From: a virus
IMG/VR virus record: IMGVR_UViG_3300044993_000544
Coordinates: 1-52,266 of that record
Strand: one strand, 5' to 3'
DNA: 52,266 nucleotides
The notes under the pieces are model-generated. The model was not told the origin of the DNA and did no database searches. It was given only the letters and a program-made list of their open reading frames with translations. Shown piece by piece: positions 17,079-26,523 of the stretch. Made by a program: the position numbers and the translations under genes. The stretch's first letter is position 1; every line of letters begins with the position of its first letter.

Positions 17079-18653
17079 TTAAAAAAACTTAAATTGATAG
17101 TTTACCGGATTTAAATATGTTGGTGGTAAACCAACAGATGTTGTAGCGGGTGATGTCCCACCACTTGTGTATATATAAACTCTATAATTTTGCAATGACC
17201 AATAGCCCTCAGGTGAATTAATCGAAATTAGACTAGTCGAAAACGATGATGTGATATCAAACCCATTATTATCTATTATGGCACTTAATGTTCCATGTAA
17301 AGAAGGATAAGCAAAATAAATACAAACATTGTTACCTGATAATGGTACAGTTGTGTCACTTTTATCCTTAACGTTTTTTGTCAAACTTGAAACAATACTT
17401 TGAAAAGAATTAAAATTAACTACCGTAGTACTGGTGCCATAAAAGAAAGGTAATATTTTTCTAATAGTAGCACTTGAAGAATCACTTGATGTACCGTCAC
17501 TTACAGTTAAAGTGAAGGTTTTGGTTCCAAATATAGAAACTTCTGCTGCTGATGGGTTATTTGTTCGAGTTGAGGTGACTGTTGATGTAATTGGAACACC
17601 GGGTAAGTTCCAAAGATTTACTGATGTTACAGATGTTATATTATTACTCCTCTTTGTTATGGTATATGTATAAGTAAACGTAGCAACGTTACCCATTTCA
17701 ACTATCAAATTATTTGTTCCTGATGTCGTGTATGATGGCGGATTTGTTCCAATTGGTGTTGCATTTAAAACCATTGAAACTTGAGGAGATAAATAAGGAT
17801 AAATTATTTTTCTAACAACCTCAACGATATTTTCATTGCTAAACGTGTAGCCTACTGGAATAGAGCCAATCGCTTGAACAACAGGGGTTGCGTCTGTTAA
17901 AAAATTAGTCTCTTGGTTGTTAATTAAAACAGGACTTCCAATAATTGAAACGGTACCAGATGATGTGATATTATCAATAGTACCCGCTGAACTTTCCCAA
18001 GTCAAATACCCATTACTGTTATACTTTAAAACATAACCATCTATGGCATTTGCTTCAGGTGAATTTGGAGCAATATATTTTGGAAATATCATTCCATTAA
18101 TAGAGACGTTTCCACCCGCTGTGTAGCCTCTTACTCCATCAGTACCTATATTGATATTTCCACCATACAAGCCATTACTATCAGTCGAGTTATTTATAAT
18201 ATTTAAGTCTATATAGGAATAAGAGAGTCCGTTTACAATTTTAGATTCCAGATAGGGAGCCAAACTATATAATGATGAATTAGTACCTGATAAAATAGAA
18301 ATTTTAGTGTTTTGTGTAGCTGTATCACTTTTGTTATTGAAAAAGAAAAAATCAGTATTACTACCCAAAAGTGTAGGATTCATAACATCTTTACCAGAAG
18401 CTCGTCTTTTACCAAAATAAACTTTACTCTGTGTTAAGCCATTGATACCTGAATCTAATCCGATATAGCCGTGTCCAGATGTCAATCCAGTCGGTTTGAA
18501 AATAATATTTTCCCAAGTAGAAAAAATGGCATCTCTTACATCCTTTGGTGTGATTTGCTTAGATGTATTATCTGGTAACTGATTCAGTATCGCAGTAATG
18601 TCGTTTAGATTAGTTGCATCAGTTGGTGGTGTACTATAGCTATAAGTTGACAT
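17079..18653 (-). CDS. Tail fibre or baseplate-attached structural protein
   Basis: 524 residues. The N-terminal region contains LPDNTSKQITPKDVRDAIFS, a motif common at the start of phage fibre and tail structural proteins. The middle has repeated Gly/Asn/Thr-rich beta segments, and residues ~285-400 look like an Ig-like or PKD-like domain (VSMVLNATPIGTNPPSYTTS to TFTLTVSDGTSSDSSSATI). The aromatic C-terminus ends YQFKFF. First gene of a three-gene minus-strand fibre unit with an AT promoter box about 20 bases upstream. Confidence 0.72.
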   Translation of the reverse strand: MSTYSYSTPPTDATNLNDITAILNQLPDNTSKQITPKDVRDAIFSTWENIIFKPTGLTSGHGYIGLDSGINGLTQSKVYFGKRRASGKDVMNPTLLGSNTDFFFFNNKSDTATQNTKISILSGTNSSLYSLAPYLESKIVNGLSYSYIDLNIINNSTDSNGLYGGNINIGTDGVRGYTAGGNVSINGMIFPKYIAPNSPEANAIDGYVLKYNSNGYLTWESSAGTIDNITSSGTVSIIGSPVLINNQETNFLTDATPVVQAIGSIPVGYTFSNENIVEVVRKIIYPYLSPQVSMVLNATPIGTNPPSYTTSGTNNLIVEMGNVATFTYTYTITKRSNNITSVTSVNLWNLPGVPITSTVTSTRTNNPSAAEVSIFGTKTFTLTVSDGTSSDSSSATIRKILPFFYGTSTTVVNFNSFQSIVSSLTKNVKDKSDTTVPLSGNNVCIYFAYPSLHGTLSAIIDNNGFDITSSFSTSLISINSPEGYWSLQNYRVYIYTSGGTSPATTSVGLPPTYLNPVNYQFKFF

Positions 18654-18673
18654 TAAATATTAATCAATTTTGA

Positions 18674-18686
18674 TTTATATATTAAA
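18674..18686 (-). promoter_or_regulatory. AT promoter box for the fibre operon
   Basis: Minus strand TTTAATATATAAA, 20 bases before the start codon at 18653; matches the consensus of the window. Confidence 0.5.
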
Positions 18687-18706
18687 TCTCAAAACCCCTA
18701 AATGAA

Positions 18707-19384
18707 TTATTCAATGATTAAAGTCAAAATATAATCGTTTACATCAGTTTCCGGATCATATAATCTACTGTTATGTCTGTTATTATCTGACATGACATCG
18801 ACTATTTTATACAACTGAGAAAGGCGATTAACAATTTTATCACTTAAATCTTCTAAAAACAACAAGTTGTAAGACTCTCGACTTTGATAGGCTCTATTGA
18901 AATGGATGCTTATGGCTGGTCTTTTATTTTCTAAATAATAATCTATTGTGAATTCTGGTTTAGAATATTTTCTAGTCTTTGTGTGGAATAGTAAATCTGA
19001 AAAAACATATGATAGTTCGGTTAGTAAATATTTTGGGTCATTTAATTTTTCTGGATATATACTAAGCCAGCTTTCACCGCCTGAGTATTTCATATATAAT
19101 GAAAACATCAAATATGGATCCCAATGAATAATTTGATCAAAGAATTCTACCAATCTATCTTCGATTTCTTCGATATTATATTTTGAAAAAGTATCAAATT
19201 TATTTTGAAGCCATTTAGATGTGATGTCATAAAGATCCGGATATTCGAAATACCTATTAATAAAATCTTTTTGATTTTGATTTAATTCTTTACCATCCTT
19301 TAAAATATCTAAATATTTATTTATTATGTAACGTTCTTCTGGTTCTTGTTTCCAAATTTCATTAAATTTATTTAGATGCTTCAT
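18707..19384 (-). CDS. Tagged protein of unknown function
   Basis: 225 residues, N-terminus MKHLNKFNEIWKQE with the full tag pattern. The rest is helical and acidic with many Tyr and Trp, no motif recognised. The gene has its own AT-rich promoter region (repeated ATATATAT upstream) and is divergent from the gp4-like gene. By analogy with the other tagged genes it may be a packaged head protein. Confidence 0.65.
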   Translation of the reverse strand: MKHLNKFNEIWKQEPEERYIINKYLDILKDGKELNQNQKDFINRYFEYPDLYDITSKWLQNKFDTFSKYNIEEIEDRLVEFFDQIIHWDPYLMFSLYMKYSGGESWLSIYPEKLNDPKYLLTELSYVFSDLLFHTKTRKYSKPEFTIDYYLENKRPAISIHFNRAYQSRESYNLLFLEDLSDKIVNRLSQLYKIVDVMSDNNRHNSRLYDPETDVNDYILTLIIE

Positions 19385-19433
19385 AAATAAATATATATAT
19401 TATACATATATATAATAATTAAATCTATAAGTT

Positions 19434-19937
19434 ATGTTGAATATTGCTCCTCGTTCTGGCGGTCTATATAAACAAGGATTATTTATTCCTAAAAACAAAG
19501 AAAAGCTAATAAAAGCGAATAGTAAAGGTGGTGTCTACTATCGTTCAAGTCTTGAACATAAAATGATGATTTATTTAGATAATAATGAAAATATTAAATT
19601 TTGGTCTTCAGAATATATTAAAATTCCATATGAAAAAACAGAATATGTGAATGAAAAAGAGACGTGGGAAACTACAAAACACACCTATTATCCCGATTTT
19701 TACTATGAACTTGTAAGAAGCGATGGATCAATCGCTAAAGTAGTAGCCGAAGTTAAACATAGCTCGGAAACAAAAGAACCTAAGATACCACATAATCCAA
19801 CAGCCAAACAGTTAAAAAATTTCGAGTATGCACTCAAAATGTGGAATAAGAACTTGAGTAAATGGAAATATATGATTGAATGGTGTGAAAGAAAAGGATT
19901 TGAGTTTATTATTATAACTGAGGAAAGGTTAAAATAA
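19434..19937 (+). CDS. 4: Head completion protein, T4 gp4-like
   Basis: Needed in T4 to complete DNA-filled heads before tail joining; the family has a PD-(D/E)xK nuclease fold. Seen here: YKQGLFIPKN, then YRSSLEHKMMIYLDNN and IKFWSSEYIKIPYEK, which match the gp4 pattern closely, and nuclease-like residues Asp88 in YYPDF and Glu106/Lys108 in AEVK. 167 residues, against about 150 in T4. The stop codon overlaps the end of the convergent membrane protein gene. Confidence 0.85.
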   Translation: MLNIAPRSGGLYKQGLFIPKNKEKLIKANSKGGVYYRSSLEHKMMIYLDNNENIKFWSSEYIKIPYEKTEYVNEKETWETTKHTYYPDFYYELVRSDGSIAKVVAEVKHSSETKEPKIPHNPTAKQLKNFEYALKMWNKNLSKWKYMIEWCERKGFEFIIITEERLK

Positions 19938-20267
19938 TCCAAATCCAAAAATCACCATCAAAAATAATACTGATGTTGGTGTATTTACTAATTCATAAAG
20001 AAATAACATTTTAGAGTTACTAAACCATAGTATAGGATATCTCAAAATAGAAATCATCAATATGCAAAGAAAATAAATCCATAAGTTAGAAAATAAACCC
20101 ACGATTATCCAAATAGCATAAATAAATTTTGAAAAAAAGAATAGCCTATCTAATAAAGACTTTTGGTGATTATTATCATAAATTAGGTGTTTGTTTATCA
20201 TATGATAAAACTCAACCCATACAAATAAAAAACTAAGTGAATAAAATAATATTTTAAGCCAGATCAT
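19929..20267 (-). CDS. Small integral membrane protein
   Basis: 112 residues with three to four hydrophobic segments (about 3-20, 45-65, 64-80 and 95-112), otherwise Tyr/Phe/Lys-rich. Not recognised. Its start overlaps the end of the upstream 100-residue gene by 14 bases, suggesting translational coupling. Possible roles include lysis or superinfection exclusion, but nothing in the sequence decides this. Confidence 0.6.
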   Translation of the reverse strand: MIWLKILFYSLSFLFVWVEFYHMINKHLIYDNNHQKSLLDRLFFFSKFIYAIWIIVGLFSNLWIYFLCILMISILRYPILWFSNSKMLFLYELVNTPTSVLFLMVIFGFGLF

Positions 20268-20556
20268 TTAAAATTATTTCATTAAATTTTATTAAGTTGT
20301 TTGTCTCAACTTCAGATAACCTGAGGCTCTTCTTTTTTAATAAATCCTCGTATAATTTTTCAGACACCCTAACTTTAATTGGATCACCAACGATTCTATC
20401 ATACTCATTAGGAACATGTTGATGAAATGTTCTATCCCTATAAACTTCATCAATGTAATTTGCATGAGATTCTAAATCTAAATGAATAGAACAGCCATCA
20501 GGTCTAACACCCCAATCTCTTTCAGATTCTTCCCAATATTGTAAGTATACTTTCAT
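20254..20556 (-). CDS. Conserved small phage protein of unknown function
   Basis: 100 residues, soluble, beginning KVYLQYWEESERDWGVRPDG followed by CSIHLDLESHANYIDEVYRD. The pattern of a beta strand with many Trp, Asp and Cys residues followed by helices looks like a small conserved domain, but I cannot name it. Overlaps the downstream membrane protein gene by 14 bases. 85 bases separate it from the divergent glutamine synthetase gene. Confidence 0.6.
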   Translation of the reverse strand: MKVYLQYWEESERDWGVRPDGCSIHLDLESHANYIDEVYRDRTFHQHVPNEYDRIVGDPIKVRVSEKLYEDLLKKKSLRLSEVETNNLIKFNEIILNDLA

Positions 20557-20641
20557 GTCTTATAAATTTTTTTAGTTTATATCTTAAAAATCAAAACTAG
20601 TTTTTTAGGTCATTGTATAAATAATAAAAATAAAAAAATAT

Positions 20642-21748
20642 ATGAAAGTTAAACTAGAATACATTTGGTTAGATGGATCAAATCCACAACAATTAAGAAG
20701 TAAAACTAAAATTTCCGAATCGATTGATTCCACAAATCCTGAAGATTATCCAATTTGGTCGTTTGATGGTAGTTCAACCAAACAAGCCAAATCTGGAAAA
20801 AATAAAAACACAGACTGTCTATTAAAACCAGTTTTTATAACAAATGATCCTTTTAGAGGAAAAATGGATAAATTAGTGTTATGTGAAGTATTAGATCCAG
20901 AAGGCAATCCACATAAAACCAATCACCGTAGAAAATTACAAGAAATTATAGAAAAACTTGGATTAAAAGAGAATACAAATGGTTATAATAATAAATCAGA
21001 TCTACCCTGGTTTGGCTGGGAACAGGAATATACTTTAACACATAAGCCAGAAATGCCTTTTGGTGAAGGAATTGGTCTACCTTTAGGATTTAAGTCAGGA
21101 AAATCTGGTCAACCTCGACCACAAGGTGATTATTATTGTGGCATTGGCGCGGATACAGTTGTTGGTAGAGAAATCGCTGAAGAGCACATGAACATGTGTA
21201 TACAAATTGGTTTAGATATTTCGGGTATTAATGCCGAGGTTTTGCTTGGTCAATGGGAATTTCAAATTGGTCCAGTAACCGCACTAAATGGTTCTGATCA
21301 ACTTTGGGTCGCAAGATATATTCTACAAAGGGTAGCTGAAAAACACAACGTTAATGTTTCATTACATCCAAAGCCAATAGAGGGGGATTGGAATGGAACC
21401 GGTTGTCACGTTAATTTTTCAAGTAAAGAAATGAGACAAGAAGGTGGATTTGAAATAATTAAACAAACAATGCGTAAATTAGAAAAAAATCACATGGCCC
21501 ATATTGAAGTATATGGTCTACACAATGAAAAGAGATTGACTGGGGCTCATGAGACATCTGGTATACATGAGTTTAGTTTTGGTTATAGTACACGTGATAC
21601 TTCGATTAGAATACCAGCTCAAGCATTAGTTGAAGGTAGAGGTTATTTTGAAGATAGAAGACCAGCATCAAATTGTGATCCTTATTTAGTATCTGAAAGA
21701 ATGATCAAAACTGTTTATAGTGAAGTCGAAATAGAAACCGAAGCTTAA
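20642..21748 (+). CDS. glnII: Type II glutamine synthetase (GSII)
   Basis: Makes glutamine from glutamate, ammonia and ATP. The sequence is of the GSII type found in eukaryotes and some bacteria: YIWLDGSNPQQLRSKTK, WSFDGSSTKQA, DPFRGKMDKLVLCEVLDPEG, PWFGWEQEYTL (metal-binding Glu), YYCGIGAD, NAEVLLGQWEFQIGP, WNGTGCHVNFS (ammonium/ATP site), and the C-terminal RRPASNCDPYLVSERM. Length 368 is that of a full enzyme, and all these core motifs are intact, so it is probably active. It is alone between divergent and convergent genes with a terminator behind it. Glutamine synthetase is rarely found in phages; it probably came from a bacterial host. Confidence 0.93.
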   Translation: MKVKLEYIWLDGSNPQQLRSKTKISESIDSTNPEDYPIWSFDGSSTKQAKSGKNKNTDCLLKPVFITNDPFRGKMDKLVLCEVLDPEGNPHKTNHRRKLQEIIEKLGLKENTNGYNNKSDLPWFGWEQEYTLTHKPEMPFGEGIGLPLGFKSGKSGQPRPQGDYYCGIGADTVVGREIAEEHMNMCIQIGLDISGINAEVLLGQWEFQIGPVTALNGSDQLWVARYILQRVAEKHNVNVSLHPKPIEGDWNGTGCHVNFSSKEMRQEGGFEIIKQTMRKLEKNHMAHIEVYGLHNEKRLTGAHETSGIHEFSFGYSTRDTSIRIPAQALVEGRGYFEDRRPASNCDPYLVSERMIKTVYSEVEIETEA

Positions 21749-21773
21749 TAAAATATATGCTTAAATTTTAGTA

Positions 21774-21812
21774 AACAAAAAAACCACTCATATGGTGGTT
21801 TTTTTTTGTTTA
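21774..21812. terminator. Bidirectional terminator after glutamine synthetase
   Basis: AAACAAAAAAACCAC / GTGGTTTTTTTTTGTTT inverted repeat with a 7-base loop. Shared by the converging glutamine synthetase and sigma factor genes. Confidence 0.8.
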
Positions 21813-22226
21813 AATTGAGTGAAGTCCCATTCCATCGTTTGAAGAATCTAAACTTATCAATTTAATTTGATGATCATTATCACCTTTCTTTTTGTAGAGT
21901 TCGTTGTAACCTTTGGCGATTCCCCGTTTAAAGATTTCAGTGAAGTATGCAAAAGCATTGTCACTTTTTTCCTCATTGAAGTTATACCAATTAGAAAACA
22001 TATCTAATAAACCACTTTGATAGCAATCCATCTTATCATCATTATTCCAATATCTCATTTTTTTAATAGTCCGCTTTGCTAAGATTTCCAACATTAATTT
22101 CGATTTGTTCGTCAATTTTCCTTGTGCCTTCGATACAATAATTTCTACATAGAGATCTTTGTTGTGTAGGTACATAATTAAGCATTTATTTTTTTTTGTA
22201 GAGCAATTAGCCCTTAAAAATTTCAT
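21810..22226 (-). CDS. 55: Late-transcription sigma factor, T4 gp55-like
   Basis: In T4, gp55 directs host RNA polymerase to late promoters with a TATAAATA box. Seen here: YLHNKDLYVEIIVSKAQGKL (gp55-like N-terminus), a sigma region 2-like core YNFNEEKSDNAFAYFTEIFK, RGIAKGYNELYKKKG, and a C-terminal tail IKLISLDSSNDGMGLHSI. 138 residues from the first ATG; an internal Met at residue 18 (MYLHNKDL, 22175) is an equally good start and gives the usual N-terminus. No clear sigma region 4, as in gp55. It fits with the repeated AT box found upstream of many genes here. Confidence 0.8.
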   Translation of the reverse strand: MKFLRANCSTKKNKCLIMYLHNKDLYVEIIVSKAQGKLTNKSKLMLEILAKRTIKKMRYWNNDDKMDCYQSGLLDMFSNWYNFNEEKSDNAFAYFTEIFKRGIAKGYNELYKKKGDNDHQIKLISLDSSNDGMGLHSI

Positions 22227-22273
22227 GCTTTCATGTTATATTATATATAATCGTATTGTTTATTTTAAAAAAC

Positions 22274-22306
22274 AAAAAAAAAAGCTTCAATGAAGCTTTT
22301 TTTTTA
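22274..22306. terminator. Terminator between gp55-like and 427-residue genes
   Basis: AAAAAAAAAGCTTC-AAT-GAAGCTTTTTTTTT hairpin; usable on either strand, most likely ending the minus-strand 427-residue gene. Confidence 0.8.
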
Positions 22307-22315
22307 ATTTTATGA

Positions 22316-23599
22316 TTAAATTTTTACTCTTTCTTTATATTGACTTTCTTTTATTGATTGTAATTCAACCTCAAGAGCCGATTTTCTTTTTTCTAAGTTA
22401 CTTAAAGCTTTTTTTAATACTTCTGATTCGCCTAAAAATTGAACTGATGATTTAATTTTTGAAATATTGAAATTAACATCTTCGAGTTTCAAAGTAATTT
22501 CTCTTTCTTTATCTTCAAGTTTTCTTTTAACAATCAATTCTTCACTTAATTTATTTTCATAAAAATAAGTCAAATCATAATTTAATTCGCTTTTAACTTC
22601 ATTTACTAACTCAAGAGCCGAATCATATTTGAAAAATGAATTGCCATATCTCTCATCACATCTATAAAGATAAATAGAATTTTTATAATTAAAAGCGTAT
22701 ACCTCTAAGTAAGGATTGACTAAGTTAGAAACTCTTTTAACAACATCTAACTCTACAAATTTATCTAAGTTATTTGATGTTTCAAGTAACAACGGATAAA
22801 AGTTTTTGTTTACAATTGGGATAATAGGAGATGAGAATAAAGATTCTAATGTAGTTTCTTTGTTCATCTCATCATCGTTAATGTAAATAATACCTTTTTT
22901 AGAAACTGATAAACCGATAGTTAAGTTCTCAGAAATTCTAAAGTTTATTCTATCTTCATCAATTGAAGCAAACTTCATTGCTGTTGATAAGTTATTAAGA
23001 ACTTTTAATTGATTTTCATCTTTAATATGAGTATCTAAAAGAGTCTTTTCGATATTATTTTCGGAAAGTAAGAACCAAGAGTCGCTAACCATACATAAGT
23101 ATCCATTTTCAACTTGTTCAACAATTGTATAAACTGATTCACCTTTACCACCAGAAAGTAAGTTAGCTTTTTGTTCTGGAGATTTAGTTAAATTATGAAC
23201 AAATAATTTAATTTCAGGAACCCAATCATAAACAGCAAGTTCATTAAGAACCTTATCCATTCTATCTTGGTCACTTTCTAAATTAATTGTTTGTAAAAGT
23301 ACGTTTATAGGTTGTCTATAAAGTTCACCTTGATTTTTACTATTCAACACATTATATAAATGTTTCAATTCATATACCAATTTATAGTTTTCCATGTCAC
23401 TATTCAATGACTCAAGTAAAGACTTAACCTTTTTGTCAAAAGTATACATCTTTAATTTTTCATTCAACGACATGATAATCTGTTTCTCAGAGAAATCATT
23501 ACAAGCATTCATATGAGACTCAATGATTCTAGATACTTCCTCTTGATCAACGGTTAATTTTTTTCTGAAGTTGAATAGCTCCAATTTAATATTCTTCAT
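22316..23599 (-). CDS. Protein of unknown function, possibly structural
   Basis: 427 residues, no family recognised. N-terminus MKNIKLELFNFRKKL. The middle is mixed alpha/beta (NVLLQTINLESDQDRMDKVL, GKGESVYTIVEQVENGYLCM). The last ~70 residues (KRKLEDKEREITLKLEDVNF to QSIKESQYKERVKI) are a Lys/Glu coiled coil. An AAATATATAGG box lies about 45 bases upstream, and a terminator follows, so it is a one-gene transcript. It stands between the sigma factor and the gp15-like tail gene. Confidence 0.65.
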   Translation of the reverse strand: MKNIKLELFNFRKKLTVDQEEVSRIIESHMNACNDFSEKQIIMSLNEKLKMYTFDKKVKSLLESLNSDMENYKLVYELKHLYNVLNSKNQGELYRQPINVLLQTINLESDQDRMDKVLNELAVYDWVPEIKLFVHNLTKSPEQKANLLSGGKGESVYTIVEQVENGYLCMVSDSWFLLSENNIEKTLLDTHIKDENQLKVLNNLSTAMKFASIDEDRINFRISENLTIGLSVSKKGIIYINDDEMNKETTLESLFSSPIIPIVNKNFYPLLLETSNNLDKFVELDVVKRVSNLVNPYLEVYAFNYKNSIYLYRCDERYGNSFFKYDSALELVNEVKSELNYDLTYFYENKLSEELIVKRKLEDKEREITLKLEDVNFNISKIKSSVQFLGESEVLKKALSNLEKRKSALEVELQSIKESQYKERVKI

Positions 23600-23690
23600 A
23601 ATTGTGAATTGTTATTTTTTATGTTTATTATACCTATATATTTAGTTCCAAAACTCATTTTTTCTCATTTTGGTAACTTATTAGATTATC

Positions 23691-24482
23691 TCAATTTGTG
23701 TTAGATTGTCCCCCTTTGAATCGTTTTCTGGCCTCTAAAATATTAGTATACCACTTTGTTTTTTTAGGATATACCATGATATCAAATAAATCATTTTTAG
23801 GACTGCCGTTTCCTTGACTTGTTAGGTCAAAACTACCGTCAGGATTTACTGTAGGTTTTCTAAATGCTGGATAATAAGTTTGAACTTCAAGGGATAATGA
23901 TAACTTGATTTGATTATCAGAAGTCAGGCTTTTTTCTCTTGAAATTTCGATTTGATTTGAATCTGGTAAAAGCATCACGGCATCAATATTCATAAAGTTA
24001 TGTTCAAAGTACATAAATTTATAGAGCCACAAGGTATCCATAATTGATTGGCTACATTTAAAAACATCAATTTCAGATTCTAAAAGTATAGTAAGATCAT
24101 ATTTACATGAAATAGGAATAGCTCTAATTTTAGTTAACACTTTTCTAATTTCAGCATCATTTTCAATTACCATCTTGAGCCAGACATTCGGATTCGCAAA
24201 CTCATCAGAACGAATATCAAATCCCGTTAACGTCAAATGACCGCGCGGTATGATATCAGTGTTTAAATCTACAAATCTATTTTCCGAAACCACGTCATCA
24301 GAAAAAGAATCCATTAAGAATCTTTCATCACCAGTAATTGAATAATAAAAAGGTACATTAACTACTCGGTTACCCGAACTAAATCGATTCGTCCATTTAA
24401 TTTGGCCTTCTAATGTATCTAAAACACATACAGTTAAATCTCTAAAAAATACGTCGTCAAAATTAAATCTTTCTCCAATCAT
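23691..24482 (-). CDS. 15: Tail terminator / sheath stabiliser, T4 gp15-like
   Basis: gp15 caps the finished tail in T4 and joins it to the head. The order of features matches gp15: IKWTNRFSSGNRVVNVPFYY near the N-terminus, ERFLMDSF, then DIIPRGHLTLTGFDIRS (the ILPRINLHLVDF position), KYDLTILLESEIDVFKCSQS (the MIYELSIFTRYEDDMFQIVE position), and SLSLEVQTYYPAF (the WSLTFEVNGWMYPP position). Length 263, against 272 in T4. It ends in TGA. Identity is moderate, so the call rests on pattern rather than strong similarity. Confidence 0.72.
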   Translation of the reverse strand: MIGERFNFDDVFFRDLTVCVLDTLEGQIKWTNRFSSGNRVVNVPFYYSITGDERFLMDSFSDDVVSENRFVDLNTDIIPRGHLTLTGFDIRSDEFANPNVWLKMVIENDAEIRKVLTKIRAIPISCKYDLTILLESEIDVFKCSQSIMDTLWLYKFMYFEHNFMNIDAVMLLPDSNQIEISREKSLTSDNQIKLSLSLEVQTYYPAFRKPTVNPDGSFDLTSQGNGSPKNDLFDIMVYPKKTKWYTNILEARKRFKGGQSNTN

Positions 24483-24612
24483 AGAGTTATATATAAAATT
24501 ATCATAATTCCATTACTCGAAATAATATATAAAAAAAAATACAACAACGAATATGTCAGACTTAAAAGTCGTGATATTCCGGTGATATTATTAAAACTAA
24601 TATAATCTAATA

Positions 24613-25323
24613 ATGAAGTATTTAAAATATTTTGAATCACAGAACGGAGTGAGCTTAAGGCAAAAACTAGAAATAATAGTTGATATGTCTGATTATCTTT
24701 GGTCAATTGGTGCTACAGAATCATTTGGTGGATTTTATGGTAAGTGTAGTTCTTTATTTACCGGTTGTTTAGACATGAATAAAGGATGGTCAAGATCTGG
24801 TAAAAAGCCATACAATTTCAACATAGATTGTCTTATCAATGAACTCGAAAAATCTGATTACAGAAAAAAAGAAAAATTACAGATAGTTGAAGATCTTTAT
24901 TATTTATCTATAACAACTAAGAAAGCAAAACACACTAAATCAGAAATTAAAGAATTATTAAAACCAGTTTTAGAATATGAGATTTTAGGTGGTAAAATTA
25001 TTGATAGTTTAGAAATTGATCAATTTTATAATTGGCAAAAACAACCCATTTTTTCAATAGAATTTCACATTAATGAAGAAGAGTTATCTTGTGATAAGAA
25101 TGAGATTGATCAATTATATAAAGAATTTGATCATTATGATTCGATAGATGCTAAAAAGAAATTGAAAGAGATTAAAAAAGAATTTTTTAGAATCAAAAAT
25201 TTGATTAAAATACAATTAAAAAAAATCGATTTCAAATCTCATAATTTAGAAATTGAATGTTTTTCCGATTCATCAAATTTAGGAAACCTAAATACCTTTA
25301 TTTTACAATTAAAAGAAATATAA
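24613..25323 (+). CDS. Tagged protein of unknown function
   Basis: 236 residues. N-terminus MKYLKYFESQNGVS matches the tag pattern. The rest is helical with a Lys-rich C-terminal half (KKKLKEIKKEFFRIKNLIKI). No family recognised. Just upstream is AAAACTAATATAA, a variant of the window's AT box that is repeated before the adenine methylase gene. It lies 46 bases before the clamp loader gene on the same strand. Confidence 0.62.
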   Translation: MKYLKYFESQNGVSLRQKLEIIVDMSDYLWSIGATESFGGFYGKCSSLFTGCLDMNKGWSRSGKKPYNFNIDCLINELEKSDYRKKEKLQIVEDLYYLSITTKKAKHTKSEIKELLKPVLEYEILGGKIIDSLEIDQFYNWQKQPIFSIEFHINEEELSCDKNEIDQLYKEFDHYDSIDAKKKLKEIKKEFFRIKNLIKIQLKKIDFKSHNLEIECFSDSSNLGNLNTFILQLKEI

Positions 25324-25369
25324 ACTTCAGATGTGCTTCAACTTATAATCATGACAAATTATAAATGAT

Positions 25370-26347
25370 ATGAAGCAATTATTACTTTCTGAAAAATATA
25401 GACCTAAGACCTTAGATGAAATTATCTTACTTCCAAGAATCCGTAAAATTTTTGAAAAAGGTTTAACACAAAATGTTATTTTATATGGTCATTTTGGCAC
25501 AGGTAAAACCACACTAGCTCGAATATTAATAGGTAAGTATACTAAAGATAAACCTTTTTTGGAAATTAATTCTTCGTTTTATACCTCGATTGATACTTTA
25601 CGCGAAAAGATTGATTCTTTTTGCTCTAGGGTTTATATGGGCTTTGATATTGAATCTACAATTACATCTGATTCAATGAAGTATGTTTTTTTGGATGAGT
25701 TTGAAAGAACATCTGCACAATATCAAGATGCACTCAAAGCCTATATTGAAGAGTACTCAGCTAAGAATGTAAGATTCATTTTAAACACAAATCACATCAA
25801 TAAAGTTTCAGCTGGAATTCGTTCAAGGTTTGTTGAGGTTAATTTTGATGCCCAGAATCAGGAAGAAGAAAAGGCTCTTAAAATAGGAATTTACAAGCGT
25901 GTACAAGATGTGATCGCTAAGAATGAAGGATTTGAGATTTCAAAGGATGAGTTGATCAGGATTATTAACAAAAAATTTCCTGATATACGTGCTATTTTAA
26001 TTGAAGTGGATAATTTTAAACAAACTGGTGAAAGTAGTGCCTCAACTCCAAACATGAATATTAAATTAAAATTAGATCTTTATAATTTGATTTATGATAA
26101 ATCAAAATCTTATGAATATTGTTATCATTGGTTAATGAATAATTTTGGTGCTGAAAAGATTGATGAAATGTTATTTTTTTTAGGTCGACCTTTTATTGAG
26201 TGGTCAATTAATGAGAAAAGAGAAAATATAGACAAATTGTTTCAAGCTAATTATATCATCACCGAACATACTAGATTATTAGAAACTAGTACAGACCCTA
26301 TTGTACTTGGAATGACAGTAATTGGTAAATTCAAAGAATTATTTTAG
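25370..26347 (+). CDS. 44: Sliding-clamp loader large subunit, T4 gp44-like AAA+ ATPase
   Basis: Loads the replication clamp onto primed DNA; in T4 the loaded clamp also activates late transcription. AAA+ motifs: SEKYRPKTLDEII at the start, Walker A GHFGTGKTT (residues 40-48), Walker B YVFLDEFE, sensor ILNTNH, and an arginine finger in IRSRFVEV. 325 residues, as in gp44 (319). The small subunit gp62 and clamp gp45 are not in the window. It ends with TAG; 26348-26523 behind it is AT-rich with no gene, holding only the next gene's promoter box. Confidence 0.92.
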   Translation: MKQLLLSEKYRPKTLDEIILLPRIRKIFEKGLTQNVILYGHFGTGKTTLARILIGKYTKDKPFLEINSSFYTSIDTLREKIDSFCSRVYMGFDIESTITSDSMKYVFLDEFERTSAQYQDALKAYIEEYSAKNVRFILNTNHINKVSAGIRSRFVEVNFDAQNQEEEKALKIGIYKRVQDVIAKNEGFEISKDELIRIINKKFPDIRAILIEVDNFKQTGESSASTPNMNIKLKLDLYNLIYDKSKSYEYCYHWLMNNFGAEKIDEMLFFLGRPFIEWSINEKRENIDKLFQANYIITEHTRLLETSTDPIVLGMTVIGKFKELF

Positions 26348-26509
26348 ATATCTTTAACTCTTTGTAGCCAATTAATTAATTCTTAACCTTAACGTTTTTA
26401 CTGCTTGACCTCTTATATTTTTTTTTAAAACTATTACTATTATTAATTAAGACTATTTGTCGTTAAAAAAATAATTTTTTAATACTTCATATAATGTATA
26501 TATATAAAG

Positions 26510-26520
26510 TTAATATATAA
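26510..26520 (+). promoter_or_regulatory. AT promoter box for the gp25-like gene
   Basis: TTAATATATAA followed by TTT and the ATG at 26524. The order TTAATATATAATTTATG is repeated, in reverse orientation, at 35000-35016. Confidence 0.5.
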
Positions 26521-26523
26521 TTT

